DNA of 64,000 bases from an uncultured Desulfobacter sp. GTDB taxonomy: Bacteria; Desulfobacterota; Desulfobacteria; Desulfobacterales; Desulfobacteraceae. Made by a program: the position numbers and the translations under genes. Numbering within the stretch: position 1 is the stretch's first letter; every line of letters begins with the position of its first letter. Below the pieces are notes generated by a model that was not told the DNA's origin, made no database searches, and saw only the letters and a program-made list of their open reading frames with translations. Location of the stretch: the NCBI RefSeq assembly GCF_963666145.1, contig NZ_OY762614.1:2218001-2282000 (forward strand), given 5' to 3'. This document shows positions 18,420 to 27,505 of the stretch, in pieces.

Positions 18420-19004
18420 TCAGGCTGCAAAAAAGAGGGCTGGTATCAATATCTTCAAACCAAGTCCAATTAGTATAATTCCGCCCACCACCTCCATCTT
18501 ACTGCCAAAGGCGGAGCCCACCCGTTTGCCGATGGAAATGGCGGCCACGGACATGGCGCAGGTAATAATGCCGATCAGGGCTGACGGATACCAGATATTG
18601 ACATCCATCACGGCCAACCCCAGGCCGATGGCCAGGGCGTCAATGCTTGTGGCGATGCTCAGCATGACCATGGTCAATCCCCTGGACGGATCCCGATGAA
18701 GGCATTCTTCGGTATGGGATAATCCTTCCCGGACCATACGCCCGCCCACAAAGGCCAGCAGGCCAAAGGCAATCCAGTGGTCCACGGCCCGGACATACGA
18801 GACAAATCCGGTGCCCAGAAACCAACCGACTACGGGCATCATGAACTGGAACAGCCCAAAGTGAAAGGATAGACGGAACACGGCCCGCGGGTTTTGTGCA
18901 TACCCGCAGGCCGCAGCGGCCATGGACACCGCCGAGGCATCCATGGCCAGTCCGATTGAAATGACAACAATATCGAACAAGTGCATTGTGTTTTGATTAT
19001 CCAT
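18420..19004 (-). CDS. mntP: Manganese efflux pump MntP (DUF204)
   Basis: About 194 residues from ATG 19004, or 188 (the commonest family length) from ATG 18986. A TTG further upstream lies inside a hairpin and is unlikely. Six transmembrane helices are evident, and the paired acidic signatures GLAMDASAVSMAAA near the start and ATSIDALAIGLGLA in the middle are diagnostic. MntP exports Mn2+ from the cytoplasm. The gene ends ten bases before the methyltransferase start. The leader is too short for the yybP-ykoY manganese riboswitch often seen with this family, and none is visible. Confidence 0.92.
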   Translation of the reverse strand: MDNQNTMHLFDIVVISIGLAMDASAVSMAAAACGYAQNPRAVFRLSFHFGLFQFMMPVVGWFLGTGFVSYVRAVDHWIAFGLLAFVGGRMVREGLSHTEECLHRDPSRGLTMVMLSIATSIDALAIGLGLAVMDVNIWYPSALIGIITCAMSVAAISIGKRVGSAFGSKMEVVGGIILIGLGLKILIPALFFAA

Positions 19005-19005
19005 T

Positions 19006-19038
19006 GACGGCAGCAACGGCTGCCGTCATTTTTATTGA
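19006..19038. terminator. Hairpin between cytochrome gene and mntP
   Basis: GACGGCAG-CAACGG-CTGCCGTC has perfect 8-bp arms and a 6-base loop. On the plus strand it is followed by ATTTTTATT, so it would stop plus-strand transcripts. On the minus strand the arms come directly after the cytochrome stop but without a clean T-run. Confidence 0.55.
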
Positions 19039-20406
19039 CTAAAATATTTTACTTACCGCAGCCATCTCCACCACCGGCAGAGGGCCAATGGGCTCTCCGG
19101 GCAATTGGTTGAGAATTTTCTGGGGCATGGACCGATACAGCAGACGGACGGTGAGGGTGTACCCACTGCCGGGCTCAGTTTCTAATTCAAATACATGGGA
19201 CGAACTTTCGCCCACGGGAATCCGGGTGTCGGACAAAATCTCTTTAGCCTTTGCTATGTTAATGACTGGGTTGCCCTCGCCGTCCCCAAAAACGGTATTA
19301 AATATAACCGTATCTTCGGACAATTCATGATTTTCATCGGGAACGCCGGTCTGAAATACAACATTGCCATCACCGTCTGCCAGGCTGACTTCAAGCCACA
19401 TCTGGCGCATATCCGTCAAGCCTGTGGGCAGGCTGTGCCCTGCACCCGTATTGGCAACAACCACCCGAACGCTGTGTGCGTCCTCCATCTCCAGAAAAAT
19501 GTTGGCCGCATGGGTCAGGCGAGAGACAGCCATGTCTGATTTTTCCTGATCGGAAAACATCCCGGGCAGGCCGGAATTGGCGCCCACAAAATAGTGGGTA
19601 AAGATATGGGGCCGCTGCTTTGCGTCCGGTGTGGCACTGCCCGGGTTTTCGGGCCGCGGGGTGGAGCCGGTCGCCGGCACACCCGGCCGCTGGTACATGT
19701 GACACCCCTGGCAGGAGACATGCTTTTCAGGATCAGGGCTGTTGTACGTGCCCTTTTCCCATTCCGAGTATGTGGTTTCAAGGTCGGTGCCGAAAGCCAC
19801 ATGCTTCACATTATGGCAGGTACCGCAGATTTTTGAATCGGTGTGCAGTTTTGAGTAAGCCGCTTCATGAAATTCAGGTTCCGTATCGTCAAAGGGCCCA
19901 TGCTTGACACCGGGATTCTCCTCGCCATGGCCGGGCGCTAAAACCAGGCCGTTGTTGTACATTTTGGAGACATCTACGGCCACATGGCAATAATCGCATT
20001 GGATACCCTGGGCCGGGATCTCCTGGACGTCTGCAAATTCATCGGACACTTTTTCAGGAAAACCGCTGACCACTCCCACAGGGGTATGACACTTCACACA
20101 AGATTCGGCCTCCTCAATATGGCCGGCTTCGGTCAGGCCCTGGAGGTAAAATTTTGCCACCCGGGTATACACCGGGTCTTGATGGGAAAGGTGGTGCATG
20201 GAGTTCTGCCACTGGGACATAATCTCATCATGGCAGCCGCCACAGGTTTCCGGGTCAATGAACTGGTCCAGATTAAAAGCCTGTTCTTTGGACTCGGTGT
20301 CAACCGAAGGGGTCTTGTCGTGAAACATCAACACCAATACAAGACACAGGCAAACCAACCCGCAGGCGGTGACGGCAGACTGAATCCTTACCTTTGCTTT
20401 ACTCAT
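19039..20406 (-). CDS. Membrane-anchored pentaheme c-type cytochrome
   Basis: 455 residues. An uncleaved or cleavable N-terminal hydrophobic segment (about 10-28) precedes five CxxCH heme-binding motifs: CGGCH (55-59), CVKCH, CDYCH, CGTCH and CQGCH. These span roughly residues 55-235. The order and spacing resemble cytochrome c554-like multiheme proteins. The C-terminal third (about 280-450) is a beta-rich domain containing VVVANTGAGHSLPTGL, commonly found attached to such hemes. It probably carries electrons in the periplasm; the partner is unknown. AAGGATTG precedes the ATG. Confidence 0.88.
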   Translation of the reverse strand: MSKAKVRIQSAVTACGLVCLCLVLVLMFHDKTPSVDTESKEQAFNLDQFIDPETCGGCHDEIMSQWQNSMHHLSHQDPVYTRVAKFYLQGLTEAGHIEEAESCVKCHTPVGVVSGFPEKVSDEFADVQEIPAQGIQCDYCHVAVDVSKMYNNGLVLAPGHGEENPGVKHGPFDDTEPEFHEAAYSKLHTDSKICGTCHNVKHVAFGTDLETTYSEWEKGTYNSPDPEKHVSCQGCHMYQRPGVPATGSTPRPENPGSATPDAKQRPHIFTHYFVGANSGLPGMFSDQEKSDMAVSRLTHAANIFLEMEDAHSVRVVVANTGAGHSLPTGLTDMRQMWLEVSLADGDGNVVFQTGVPDENHELSEDTVIFNTVFGDGEGNPVINIAKAKEILSDTRIPVGESSSHVFELETEPGSGYTLTVRLLYRSMPQKILNQLPGEPIGPLPVVEMAAVSKIF

Positions 20407-20442
20407 GATCGCGCAATCCTTTTTTTTAAAGTGTCAAAATAT

Positions 20443-20477
20443 TCAGCCCCACGGGCCGATCATTTTTTCGGGGCTCA
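20443..20477 (-). terminator. Putative terminator after the small ORF
   Basis: On the minus strand AGCCCC and GGGGCT pair around about 19 bases, followed by GAATATTTTG. The left arm overlaps the stop codon of the 46-residue ORF. The T-run is weak. Confidence 0.4.
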
Positions 20478-20615
20478 GTATTTGCACGGGCCGCGCCCTT
20501 GTTGGTTGGCCCGCTGGGTTCCATTTGCGATCCACTTAAAATAGCGGACAATGAAATTCTCTTTCTTCTCTTTTTGGGTGTCTGGTTTTATCCTGGCATG
20601 ATCATCGTTTTTCAT
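20475..20615 (-). CDS. Small protein of 46 residues, unknown
   Basis: A short ORF that overlaps the end of the RibD/DHFR-like gene by 14 bases in another frame. It starts MKNDDHARIKP and continues with a charged, aromatic-rich tail (IVRYFKWIANGTQRA) ending GRGPCKY. There is no signal peptide or membrane segment. GGTGGG lies before the ATG. The hairpin begins exactly at its stop codon, consistent with it being the last gene of the transcript. I do not recognise the family. The short tail with a Cys is the kind of pattern that would be conserved if real. It could still be a chance ORF. Confidence 0.4.
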   Translation of the reverse strand: MKNDDHARIKPDTQKEKKENFIVRYFKWIANGTQRANQQGRGPCKY

Positions 20616-21123
20616 GGCCCACCACATGATAAATGAGTAAAAGATGCCCGCCCCCGATGTCCTGACAGGACTCAAAGGTCAGCGCCATATCCAGATCAAT
20701 GGGCGGAGCAAAAAGGGAGAGCCCGGACCCAAACAACCGGGGTACCAGGGTCAAATGGACCTGGGTGATCAGATTCTCCCGGGCAAACAGCGAATTAATG
20801 GTGGCACCGCCAATCAAAGCGGCACTGGTATAGCCCTTTTGCTCAAGATCTTCGAGGATTCCGGCCGGGGGCAGGTCCGTAAATATCAAATTGTCCTGAT
20901 CACTTTGCCTGGCCTTATCCCGGGTCATGACGATATTCAGGCGGCCCGGCAGGGGTTTGCCGATGGTGTCATAGGTTGTTGAACCCATGATCATGACACC
21001 TGCCTTTTTGGTCATTTCCACAAAATATTTTTTGTCGGCTTTGCCGGTCCAGTCCACAAACTGGCTGGCATCCTTGGCAATCTTGCCGTCCACGGTTGAG
21101 GCCATCAGCAAAATGACTTGCAT
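20602..21123 (-). CDS. RibD C-terminal / dihydrofolate-reductase-like protein
   Basis: 173 residues spanning a single RibD_C/DHFR fold. It starts with the family pattern VILLMASTVDGKIA and includes MIMGSTTYDTIGKPLPGR (cofactor/substrate region) and the NADPH-site glycines in ALIGGATINSLFA. Proteins of this group reduce pteridine- or pyrimidine-like substrates with NAD(P)H; this one has no deaminase domain and its substrate is unknown. It is separated from fumarase by a stem-loop and is likely transcribed with the small downstream ORF. Confidence 0.85.
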   Translation of the reverse strand: MQVILLMASTVDGKIAKDASQFVDWTGKADKKYFVEMTKKAGVMIMGSTTYDTIGKPLPGRLNIVMTRDKARQSDQDNLIFTDLPPAGILEDLEQKGYTSAALIGGATINSLFARENLITQVHLTLVPRLFGSGLSLFAPPIDLDMALTFESCQDIGGGHLLLIYHVVGHEKR

Positions 21124-21194
21124 ATAAATCTCTCTTGTCCTTGCATATTAACTATATTTATAAAAATTTTATACAATGTTTGGGCTCAAATAGA

Positions 21195-21245
21195 AACAGG
21201 ACAGACAGATACCGTCATAGATCCGGCAGCACTGTCTGTCCTGTT
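21195..21245 (-). terminator. Long stem-loop downstream of fumarase
   Basis: Perfect 14-bp arms, AACAGGACAGACAG (21195-21208) and CTGTCTGTCCTGTT (21232-21245), with a 23-base loop. It begins 36 bases past the fumarase stop. No strong T-run follows on the minus strand, so it may stabilise the 3' end rather than terminate. Confidence 0.6.
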
Positions 21246-21280
21246 AGACTTTAAAAACAAATCGAATATAAATTTACGAC

Positions 21281-22888
21281 TTATACCAGGCCTTTAAAAA
21301 AGTCATTACCCTTATCATCAACAATGATAAACGCGGGGAACTTTTCAACCGTGATCATCCACACGGCTTCCATGCCCAGTTCTTCATATTCAACCAGCTC
21401 AACATTTTTAATAAAATCTTTGCCAAGACGTGCGGCCGGACCACCAGGGGAACCTAAGTAAAAACCGCCGTAGGTCTTGCAGGCGTCGGTGACGACCTGG
21501 GAGCGGTTACCCTTGGCCAGCATCACCATGGAGCCGCCCTCTTTCTGGAAGATGGGCACATAGGGATCCATACGGCCGGCAGTGGTCGGTCCAAATGAGC
21601 CTGAGGCTTCGCCTTCGGGGGTCTTTGCAGGACCTGCATAATAGATGATGTGATTTTTGATGTAATCGGGAAGACCTTCGCCTTTTTCATACCGTTCCAT
21701 GAACTTGGAATGGGCAATGTCCCTGGCCACGATGATTTTACCGGTCAAGGAGAGACGGGTGGAGACCGGATACTTGGTCAATTCGGCACGGATTTCATCC
21801 ATGGGCCGGTTCAGGTCAATCTCAACGGCGGGGGCCATTTCAGGCTCGGTGGCGGGCAGATATTCTGCCGGGTTTTCAACCAGCTGTTCCAGGAAGATAC
21901 CGTCGCGGTTGATTTTACCCTTGATCTGACGGTCGGCAGAACAGGAAACGCCGATACCGATGGGACAGGATGCGCCGTGGCGGGGAAGTCTTACAACGCG
22001 GATATCCAGGGCAAAGTTTTTACCGCCGAACTGTGCGCCAAGTCCCAGGTCTCTGGAGCGGGCAAGCACTTTTTCTTCAAGGTCAATGTCCCTGAAGGCA
22101 TGGCCGGTTTCGCTGCCCTTAGTGGGCAGGGTATCCAGATATTTGGCAGAGGCCAGTTTCACGGCTTTAAGATTGAGTTCCGCAGAGGTGCCGCCGATGA
22201 CAAATGCAATGTGGTAAGGAGGACAGGCTGCGGTGCCCAGGTGTTTCATCTCTTTGAGCATGAAGTCAATCAGGCCTGCTTCGGTATTGAGAACAGCCTT
22301 GGTCATCTGGAACAAAGCGGTTTTATTGGCCGAACCGCCGCCTTTTGCCATGAACAGGAAGTTATATTCATCACCCTGGACTGCGGCGACCTCCACCTGG
22401 GCAGGCATATTATTTTTGGTATTTACTTCGTCGTACATGGTGAGCGGCGCATTCTGGGAATACCGCAAATTGTTTTTTGTATAGGCGTCAAAGGCGCCTT
22501 TGGACAATTCACGCTCATCTTCGGACCAGGTCCAGATCTGCTGGCCTTTTTTGCCCATGATGATCGCGGTGCCGGTATCCTGGCACATGGGATAGACTTT
22601 TTCAGCAGAAATTACGGCGTTTTTTAGAAGTTCCAGGGCTACATAACGGTCATTGTCAGAACTTTCAGGGTCATCAATAACAGCCTTCACCTGGGCCAGA
22701 TGTTCAGCCCGGTACAAATGTGCCACATCCTTAAATGCGGCTTCGGCCAGCAGAGTCAATGCAACGGGCTCCACCATGACCACATCCTTGCCCTCAAACT
22801 CCCGGACCCGGACATGATCCTTGGTCAACAGGCGGTACTGCGTTGCATCCTTTTTCAACGGAAACATGGGTTCATAGTTAAATTCCAT
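21281..22888 (-). CDS. Fumarate hydratase class I (iron-sulfur, single chain)
   Basis: 535 residues from ATG 22888, the size of FumA/FumB-type enzymes with alpha and beta parts fused. Cluster-ligand cysteines are seen in PMCQDTGTA, GTAACPPYH and GASCPIGIG. The C-terminal beta part has the SFGPTTAGRMD signature. It interconverts fumarate and malate in the TCA cycle, which complete-oxidising Desulfobacteraceae run for acetate oxidation (family knowledge). The [4Fe-4S] form is oxygen-sensitive. The upstream frame extends to 22942, but that stretch is the duplicated ribosome-binding-site region and is not coding. Confidence 0.96.
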   Translation of the reverse strand: MEFNYEPMFPLKKDATQYRLLTKDHVRVREFEGKDVVMVEPVALTLLAEAAFKDVAHLYRAEHLAQVKAVIDDPESSDNDRYVALELLKNAVISAEKVYPMCQDTGTAIIMGKKGQQIWTWSEDERELSKGAFDAYTKNNLRYSQNAPLTMYDEVNTKNNMPAQVEVAAVQGDEYNFLFMAKGGGSANKTALFQMTKAVLNTEAGLIDFMLKEMKHLGTAACPPYHIAFVIGGTSAELNLKAVKLASAKYLDTLPTKGSETGHAFRDIDLEEKVLARSRDLGLGAQFGGKNFALDIRVVRLPRHGASCPIGIGVSCSADRQIKGKINRDGIFLEQLVENPAEYLPATEPEMAPAVEIDLNRPMDEIRAELTKYPVSTRLSLTGKIIVARDIAHSKFMERYEKGEGLPDYIKNHIIYYAGPAKTPEGEASGSFGPTTAGRMDPYVPIFQKEGGSMVMLAKGNRSQVVTDACKTYGGFYLGSPGGPAARLGKDFIKNVELVEYEELGMEAVWMITVEKFPAFIIVDDKGNDFFKGLV

Positions 22889-23495
22889 TAGTTTGTCCCT
22901 CTTTAAGTTTGTCCCTCTTTTAGAAGATCTGACAAGCAGCAAAATTTACTCCCTGCTGCCTGCCGACAATATTTGCAATAGTTAATATAAAAGTCCGAAC
23001 CAATTGTCCAATTTTCTTTTACATTTTTTCGCTTTCCTTAACAGAAAAAAAGCATCATTGCAGACCTGCCCTGTTTCTCTTAATTCCCGCAGACCGTGGA
23101 CAGTGTTTTTTCCCACATTCATCTATTCGAACCTTTTTTCGCATTGGCCCTTGGGATGAGATAAAGACGCAGATATTTCCCATTGGCCGTCCCAAAGACG
23201 CAGTCAACACTGGTAATAGATCCAAACAACGGGTTTTGTCAAATATTTATTACCGGAAAAACAACCTTAAAAAAGATGAATGAATCAAGGTTGACGGCAT
23301 CGTAAAAATGTTAAAAAAAATCTCTTTTCAAACACTCCGCGATTTAAACATCCGTCCTTATATTCACCCAAAGTGGCCGGGATCTTTAGTTTTTTCTTGC
23401 AGTTTTACCGCTGATGGGCCACAATAGGAAAGCTGGTCTCCAATCTGGACAAATCTTGTATACATAACGCCATTTTTAACTGCAGTACTCCCGGT
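22889..23495. other. Gene-free region between fumarase and the FapA-like gene
   Basis: A 607-base divergent intergenic region. Next to fumarase is a tandem duplication of GTTTGTCCCTCTTT (see separate entry) and a small stem, GCAGC-N14-GCTGC (about 22934-22958). Near 23143-23215 two related segments each contain ATTGGCC and AAAGACGCAG. No ORF is supported. Promoters for both genes should lie here but cannot be placed with confidence. Confidence 0.5.
22891..22920 (-). promoter_or_regulatory. Tandem-duplicated ribosome-binding site of fumarase
   Basis: The 14-base unit GTTTGTCCCTCTTT occurs at 22891-22904 and again at 22907-22920. On the mRNA this gives two copies of AAAGAGGGACAAAC, so the Shine-Dalgarno AGAGGG appears twice, the nearer copy about 9 bases from the ATG. 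This decides the start codon at 22888. Confidence 0.7.
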
Positions 23496-25589
23496 ATGCT
23501 GCTGCAATATGATTTTTCATTTAATGCGACGATCTATATGCTAGAAAAACTTGCCTTACAAAAAAAATTCATTACAGACGCCCAATGTGCCCAGGCGATG
23601 GAAGCATGTCGCGACGCAAAAAACATTGATCTTGCGTTAAAAAACTATTTTGAACGGGAAAATATCCTCACTGACAAACAGATGAAACAGCTTCTGGCCA
23701 GCTATGCCGCATTAAAAACCATTCAAAAGAATCAGAAATTCGGAAATTGTGCAGTTGATTTAGGCCTTGTCACCAAGGAACAGTTCATTGGGGAGATGAC
23801 CCGGCAGACAAACAAGATTGCTGAAAAAAGGCAACCGGAACTTATCAGTAAAATATGGATACAAGATCAGACACTGAACCAGGAACAATTCCAGCAGGTC
23901 GAACAGCAGCTTCAAGGAAAACAGCCCGCCCCCCAAAAAACCAAACCAGACACTCCGGAGGCAGCCACTGAACCCCAACAAGAGGAACCGCCCCCCCCGC
24001 TAATAGACTACTCCCTGGACAGAGAACTTTCCTGCGGCATACAGCTGACAGTTGATACGGCAGGTATGGCCGCATTTATACGAAAAACAGACATGTTCCT
24101 GGACACGGTCTCCGCCGAAAGAATCATTGAGCAATTAGAAGACAACGGCATCGTTTACGGTCTTGTGGGCGCATCCGAGGTGGAAAAAGTCATAAACTCC
24201 TCGGGATTCAAAACCAACCCGTTCAAGGTGGCCCAGGGGACTGATCCGGTGCGGGGCAAGGATGCCAGGATAGAATATTTTTTTGAAACCGACTACCTTA
24301 AGGCCGGCGGTATTGATGAAGACGGGAACATTGATTTTAAAGACAGAGGTCCCATTCCCTGGGTGAAAAAAGGCTTTCTGCTGGCAAAAAAAATTCCCAT
24401 GACCGACGCCCGTGAGGGAAAAAACATATTTAACGAGACGCTTTATGTACCCACCGTGGCAGATGTGGCCTTAAAACACGGCAAAGGGGTGAGGCGCTCT
24501 TCGGACGGTCTTGAACTTTATGCCGAAATCACCGGAACCCCGGCACTTGACCATTCAAACAAAGTTCATGTGAATCATGCCTTCACTGCGCCAGGTGATG
24601 TTAATTACGAAACCGGGCACATTAACTATGATGGGAATATTATTATCAAAGGTATACTTAAGTCAGGATTTAAAGCCGTGGGACATGAGATCCGGGTCGA
24701 CGCGGTGGATGGAGGAGAGATACGGGCCTCGGGAGATGTTACGGTTCTTAACGGAATGATCGGCGGCTTTGTATATTCCCGGGGCAATGTAAACATAAAA
24801 TTTATTCAGAACTCAACGATTTATTGCCTTGGCAACCTCATCGTGGACAAAGAGATTATGGACAGTCGGATCATCACCTCCGGTGCCGTAATGATCACAA
24901 CCGGAGAGGTCATCTCTTCGGAGATCACCTGCAACAAAGGGCTTTTTACCCAGCACCTGGGCACCGAAAAATCCACGCCCAACACCGTGACCTTTGGTGT
25001 GGACGCCTTCACCATCCGTGAATTAAAAAGCATCCATGACCGAATTGTGCACGCCACGGACGGACAGGCGTATATCCATGAAAAACTTGATGCCCTGGTC
25101 AAAGAACTTTCCCAGGACATCGCAAATACATCGGCACTGGTCCACGAAATCGACAAGGCCAGACACGAGAACTTTTTGTTGTCAAAAAAACAAGATGATC
25201 CCGCCGCACGCGGCCTCAAATCCCAGGTACAGATAAACAGCCGATTGATGGTTCGTTTAGACAAAGAACTGAACCATCTGCTTGACCGTATTGAAAAAAA
25301 GAAAAAACAAAGGAAAAAACTTAAGGCTGAGTTAAAACAGCTGGAAAGCACCCTTGAAAAACTAAGAGGCGAACAAAGCAATTTCACACGGTGGCAGCAG
25401 CAAAACCCAGGTGTGGCCCAGGCAATTGTCTCGGGCAGGGTCATTCCGGGAACCATCATTAAAGGCCCGGAGGCATCAACGGAAATCATTGAAACCAGAA
25501 ATAACGTAAAAATACTTCAAACCCTTGTCACCACAGATGAGGACATGGAATTGGGAATAGAGATCGTTGACAATACTAGAAGAAAATAA
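23496..25589 (+). CDS. FapA / DUF342 family polymer-like beta-helix protein
   Basis: 697 residues. An N-terminal domain of about 110 residues is followed by a Pro/Gln/Glu linker (about 135-165). The FapA (DUF342) region (about 185-520) is rich in short Gly/Ile/Val repeats (GDVTVLNGMIGGFVYSRGNV) typical of its right-handed beta-helix. A long coiled coil (about 540-625) comes near the end. Family members are cytoplasmic proteins of unclear role, some linked to signalling or cell-surface assembly. Neither candidate start has a clear ribosome-binding site; ATG 23538 (MLEKLALQKK) is an equally good choice. It overlaps the next gene by 23 bases. Confidence 0.82.
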   Translation: MLLQYDFSFNATIYMLEKLALQKKFITDAQCAQAMEACRDAKNIDLALKNYFERENILTDKQMKQLLASYAALKTIQKNQKFGNCAVDLGLVTKEQFIGEMTRQTNKIAEKRQPELISKIWIQDQTLNQEQFQQVEQQLQGKQPAPQKTKPDTPEAATEPQQEEPPPPLIDYSLDRELSCGIQLTVDTAGMAAFIRKTDMFLDTVSAERIIEQLEDNGIVYGLVGASEVEKVINSSGFKTNPFKVAQGTDPVRGKDARIEYFFETDYLKAGGIDEDGNIDFKDRGPIPWVKKGFLLAKKIPMTDAREGKNIFNETLYVPTVADVALKHGKGVRRSSDGLELYAEITGTPALDHSNKVHVNHAFTAPGDVNYETGHINYDGNIIIKGILKSGFKAVGHEIRVDAVDGGEIRASGDVTVLNGMIGGFVYSRGNVNIKFIQNSTIYCLGNLIVDKEIMDSRIITSGAVMITTGEVISSEITCNKGLFTQHLGTEKSTPNTVTFGVDAFTIRELKSIHDRIVHATDGQAYIHEKLDALVKELSQDIANTSALVHEIDKARHENFLLSKKQDDPAARGLKSQVQINSRLMVRLDKELNHLLDRIEKKKKQRKKLKAELKQLESTLEKLRGEQSNFTRWQQQNPGVAQAIVSGRVIPGTIIKGPEASTEIIETRNNVKILQTLVTTDEDMELGIEIVDNTRRK

Positions 25590-27276
25590 AGTTCTGGCGT
25601 TCCGGGACAGGCTATACACCCATGACATGCCTGACATCATGCGTAAAGGGGCCGAAGGTTTGACCCCCATAAAAAAATACCCAGAAGACGAAAAGGGTTA
25701 TCCCCTTGTCCCTATCAAACGGATTACCCGCTTTTTTCTCGAAGAGATGGAAAAAGAACGATTTGTACTGCCGGACCAGCATATTGAAGCGCTTTACCGA
25801 CTGTTTAAAATATTGATCGAGGATCTGCCGGCGGTCTCATTTGATTTAGGGGTCAGTATTTCCCAGGAGGACATCCAGGATGCTGATAATAAAACCACCA
25901 TTGAACTGCTCACCACCAATGTGATCATCACCTATTTTCACCAGGTAAAATCCAATCTGGGCAACCAGGACAACAGCCTGCTCAACCCTGATATGCAGTC
26001 CATTATAAAACAAAGCACCGCAGGCAGAGATTACAAGCGACTTGTATCCAACACATTGAAAGGACTTATTTTCAGCCTGGCCCAGGACAAGCCGTGGTTT
26101 GAATATATCGAAGATATTAACGACGCAGACCTGGTCTGCCGGCTGGCCGGTGCCAGACTGCCGAGCATGGAAAAAACAACCCTGGGAACAATTACCAATA
26201 AATCCCGGCAGGAGATCGCCGGTTACAATGATATGTTCACCAAGCTGCTTTTTACCCGTGCCCGGATCGTAACCAGCCAGGAAAACAAAAAAGAGTATCT
26301 CAAGACCATGGAAAAGCTGGATACGGCTATCTATGGTTTATTAAAAAAGATGGATAACTTTCTGGAACTGGCCTATCGGTTGAGTGAAATAATTGACATT
26401 CCCATTAGATCCATCATCGGCGAAACATTTTCCAAACTCAGGCAAAATATGCTGTGGCTGTTTTTTGAAGTATGGCCCAAGGCGCTCGAACCGGGGGACA
26501 TGCCCAGCCAGGTCGCGGTTTCTGCCCTGAGGTGCAGGATGGATGTGCTGTTCAGCGTACCGCTCATTACACGGTTCTGCCGGGAATTTACACAAAACCC
26601 GGCGTACCACCCGCCGGTAAATGATCTTTTCCAGCAGATGTTCAAGGGGCTTATCAAAAGAATCGAGCTGGTCTCCATGGAAAAAGATGAGATCATTGGC
26701 GGGCTTGCGTGGGTGGAAAGCGCGTTGTTTGAAATCCGGCGGGCCATTGAAAACCTTGACCTGGATAAATCCCGGCTTTTGGATGAAAAAAAAGAGGTAA
26801 CGCAAGCTTTTATTGCTTTGATACGTAAAACCTGCTTTGACGCCATGGATGCGGTTTTAAACCTTTGCGATATGATTTGTGACGTGACCCATGACACGGA
26901 CCGGGAAATCATGGTCAGCATACGTAGCGTCCTTATGGAAAAGAGCTTTTCAACCCTTAGGGAATATGCCCTCACAAAAGTGCCGCCCAAAGAAGCCGTT
27001 CCGGAAATCACCAGACGGCTCCAGGCCTTTGCCGTTCATTATCGGCCCCAACGCGCCTTTTACCGGATATTTTTCAACACCTATATTCTTTCCCAACCCA
27101 AGCCCAATGCCCCTCATTTCACCCAATTTTATACAAGCAACAAGTACTTTGCCCAGGCCATGCTCATGCGATTTTCAGACGACAGAGCCATGAAAGATCT
27201 GTTGCCGGACGCCTATATTCAAAAAGCCAAGCACCTGCTGCGGGATCTGCTGGTTGAAATAAGGACTCCGATCTGA
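25567..27276 (+). CDS. Unknown helical protein, partner of the FapA-like gene
   Basis: 569 residues, no family recognised. It appears all-helical and soluble, with no signal peptide, no transmembrane helix and no obvious catalytic motif. Patches such as KRITRFFLEEMEKERFVLPD and RRAIENLDLDKSRLLDEKKE suggest coiled segments. The TTG start at 25567 has GGGAATAGAGA upstream and overlaps the FapA-like gene by 23 bases; ATG 25627 is an alternative. The overlap implies translational coupling, so the products probably work together, but the job is not visible from sequence. Confidence 0.75.
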   Translation: MTILEENKVLAFRDRLYTHDMPDIMRKGAEGLTPIKKYPEDEKGYPLVPIKRITRFFLEEMEKERFVLPDQHIEALYRLFKILIEDLPAVSFDLGVSISQEDIQDADNKTTIELLTTNVIITYFHQVKSNLGNQDNSLLNPDMQSIIKQSTAGRDYKRLVSNTLKGLIFSLAQDKPWFEYIEDINDADLVCRLAGARLPSMEKTTLGTITNKSRQEIAGYNDMFTKLLFTRARIVTSQENKKEYLKTMEKLDTAIYGLLKKMDNFLELAYRLSEIIDIPIRSIIGETFSKLRQNMLWLFFEVWPKALEPGDMPSQVAVSALRCRMDVLFSVPLITRFCREFTQNPAYHPPVNDLFQQMFKGLIKRIELVSMEKDEIIGGLAWVESALFEIRRAIENLDLDKSRLLDEKKEVTQAFIALIRKTCFDAMDAVLNLCDMICDVTHDTDREIMVSIRSVLMEKSFSTLREYALTKVPPKEAVPEITRRLQAFAVHYRPQRAFYRIFFNTYILSQPKPNAPHFTQFYTSNKYFAQAMLMRFSDDRAMKDLLPDAYIQKAKHLLRDLLVEIRTPI

Positions 27277-27375
27277 CCCCATAATATTATCAGACGGACA
27301 GCAACACGACATGTCACAAACATGAGCAAATCTGATCTATCGCCGCCGATACGTCAATCGCGATAAAACACAAAA

Positions 27376-27421
27376 GCACTTTAACAACGTATTAAAATTT
27401 TGATATAACAGCCGTGGGCTG
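27376..27421 (+). repeat. Small hairpins in the gap before the molybdate transporter
   Basis: TTTAA-caacgta-TTAAA (from about 27380) contains the 12-mer TTAACAACGTAT that recurs at 41079-41090. It is followed by CAGCC-gtg-GGCTG (27409-27421) and GTTTGGTTTTTA, which may terminate the FapA-like operon. Confidence 0.35.
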
Positions 27422-27505
27422 GTTTGGTTTTTATATGCCCGGATTCGACCCCTAAAGAGCGCTTAAAAATCCGCATAATTTACACAGGTTTATAAAGAGA
27501 AAGAT

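Noticed and set aside
21650..22627. A 325-codon open frame antisense to fumarase
   Set aside because: It lies wholly inside the fumarase coding region, has no ribosome-binding site and no family resemblance; it results from the codon bias of the real gene.
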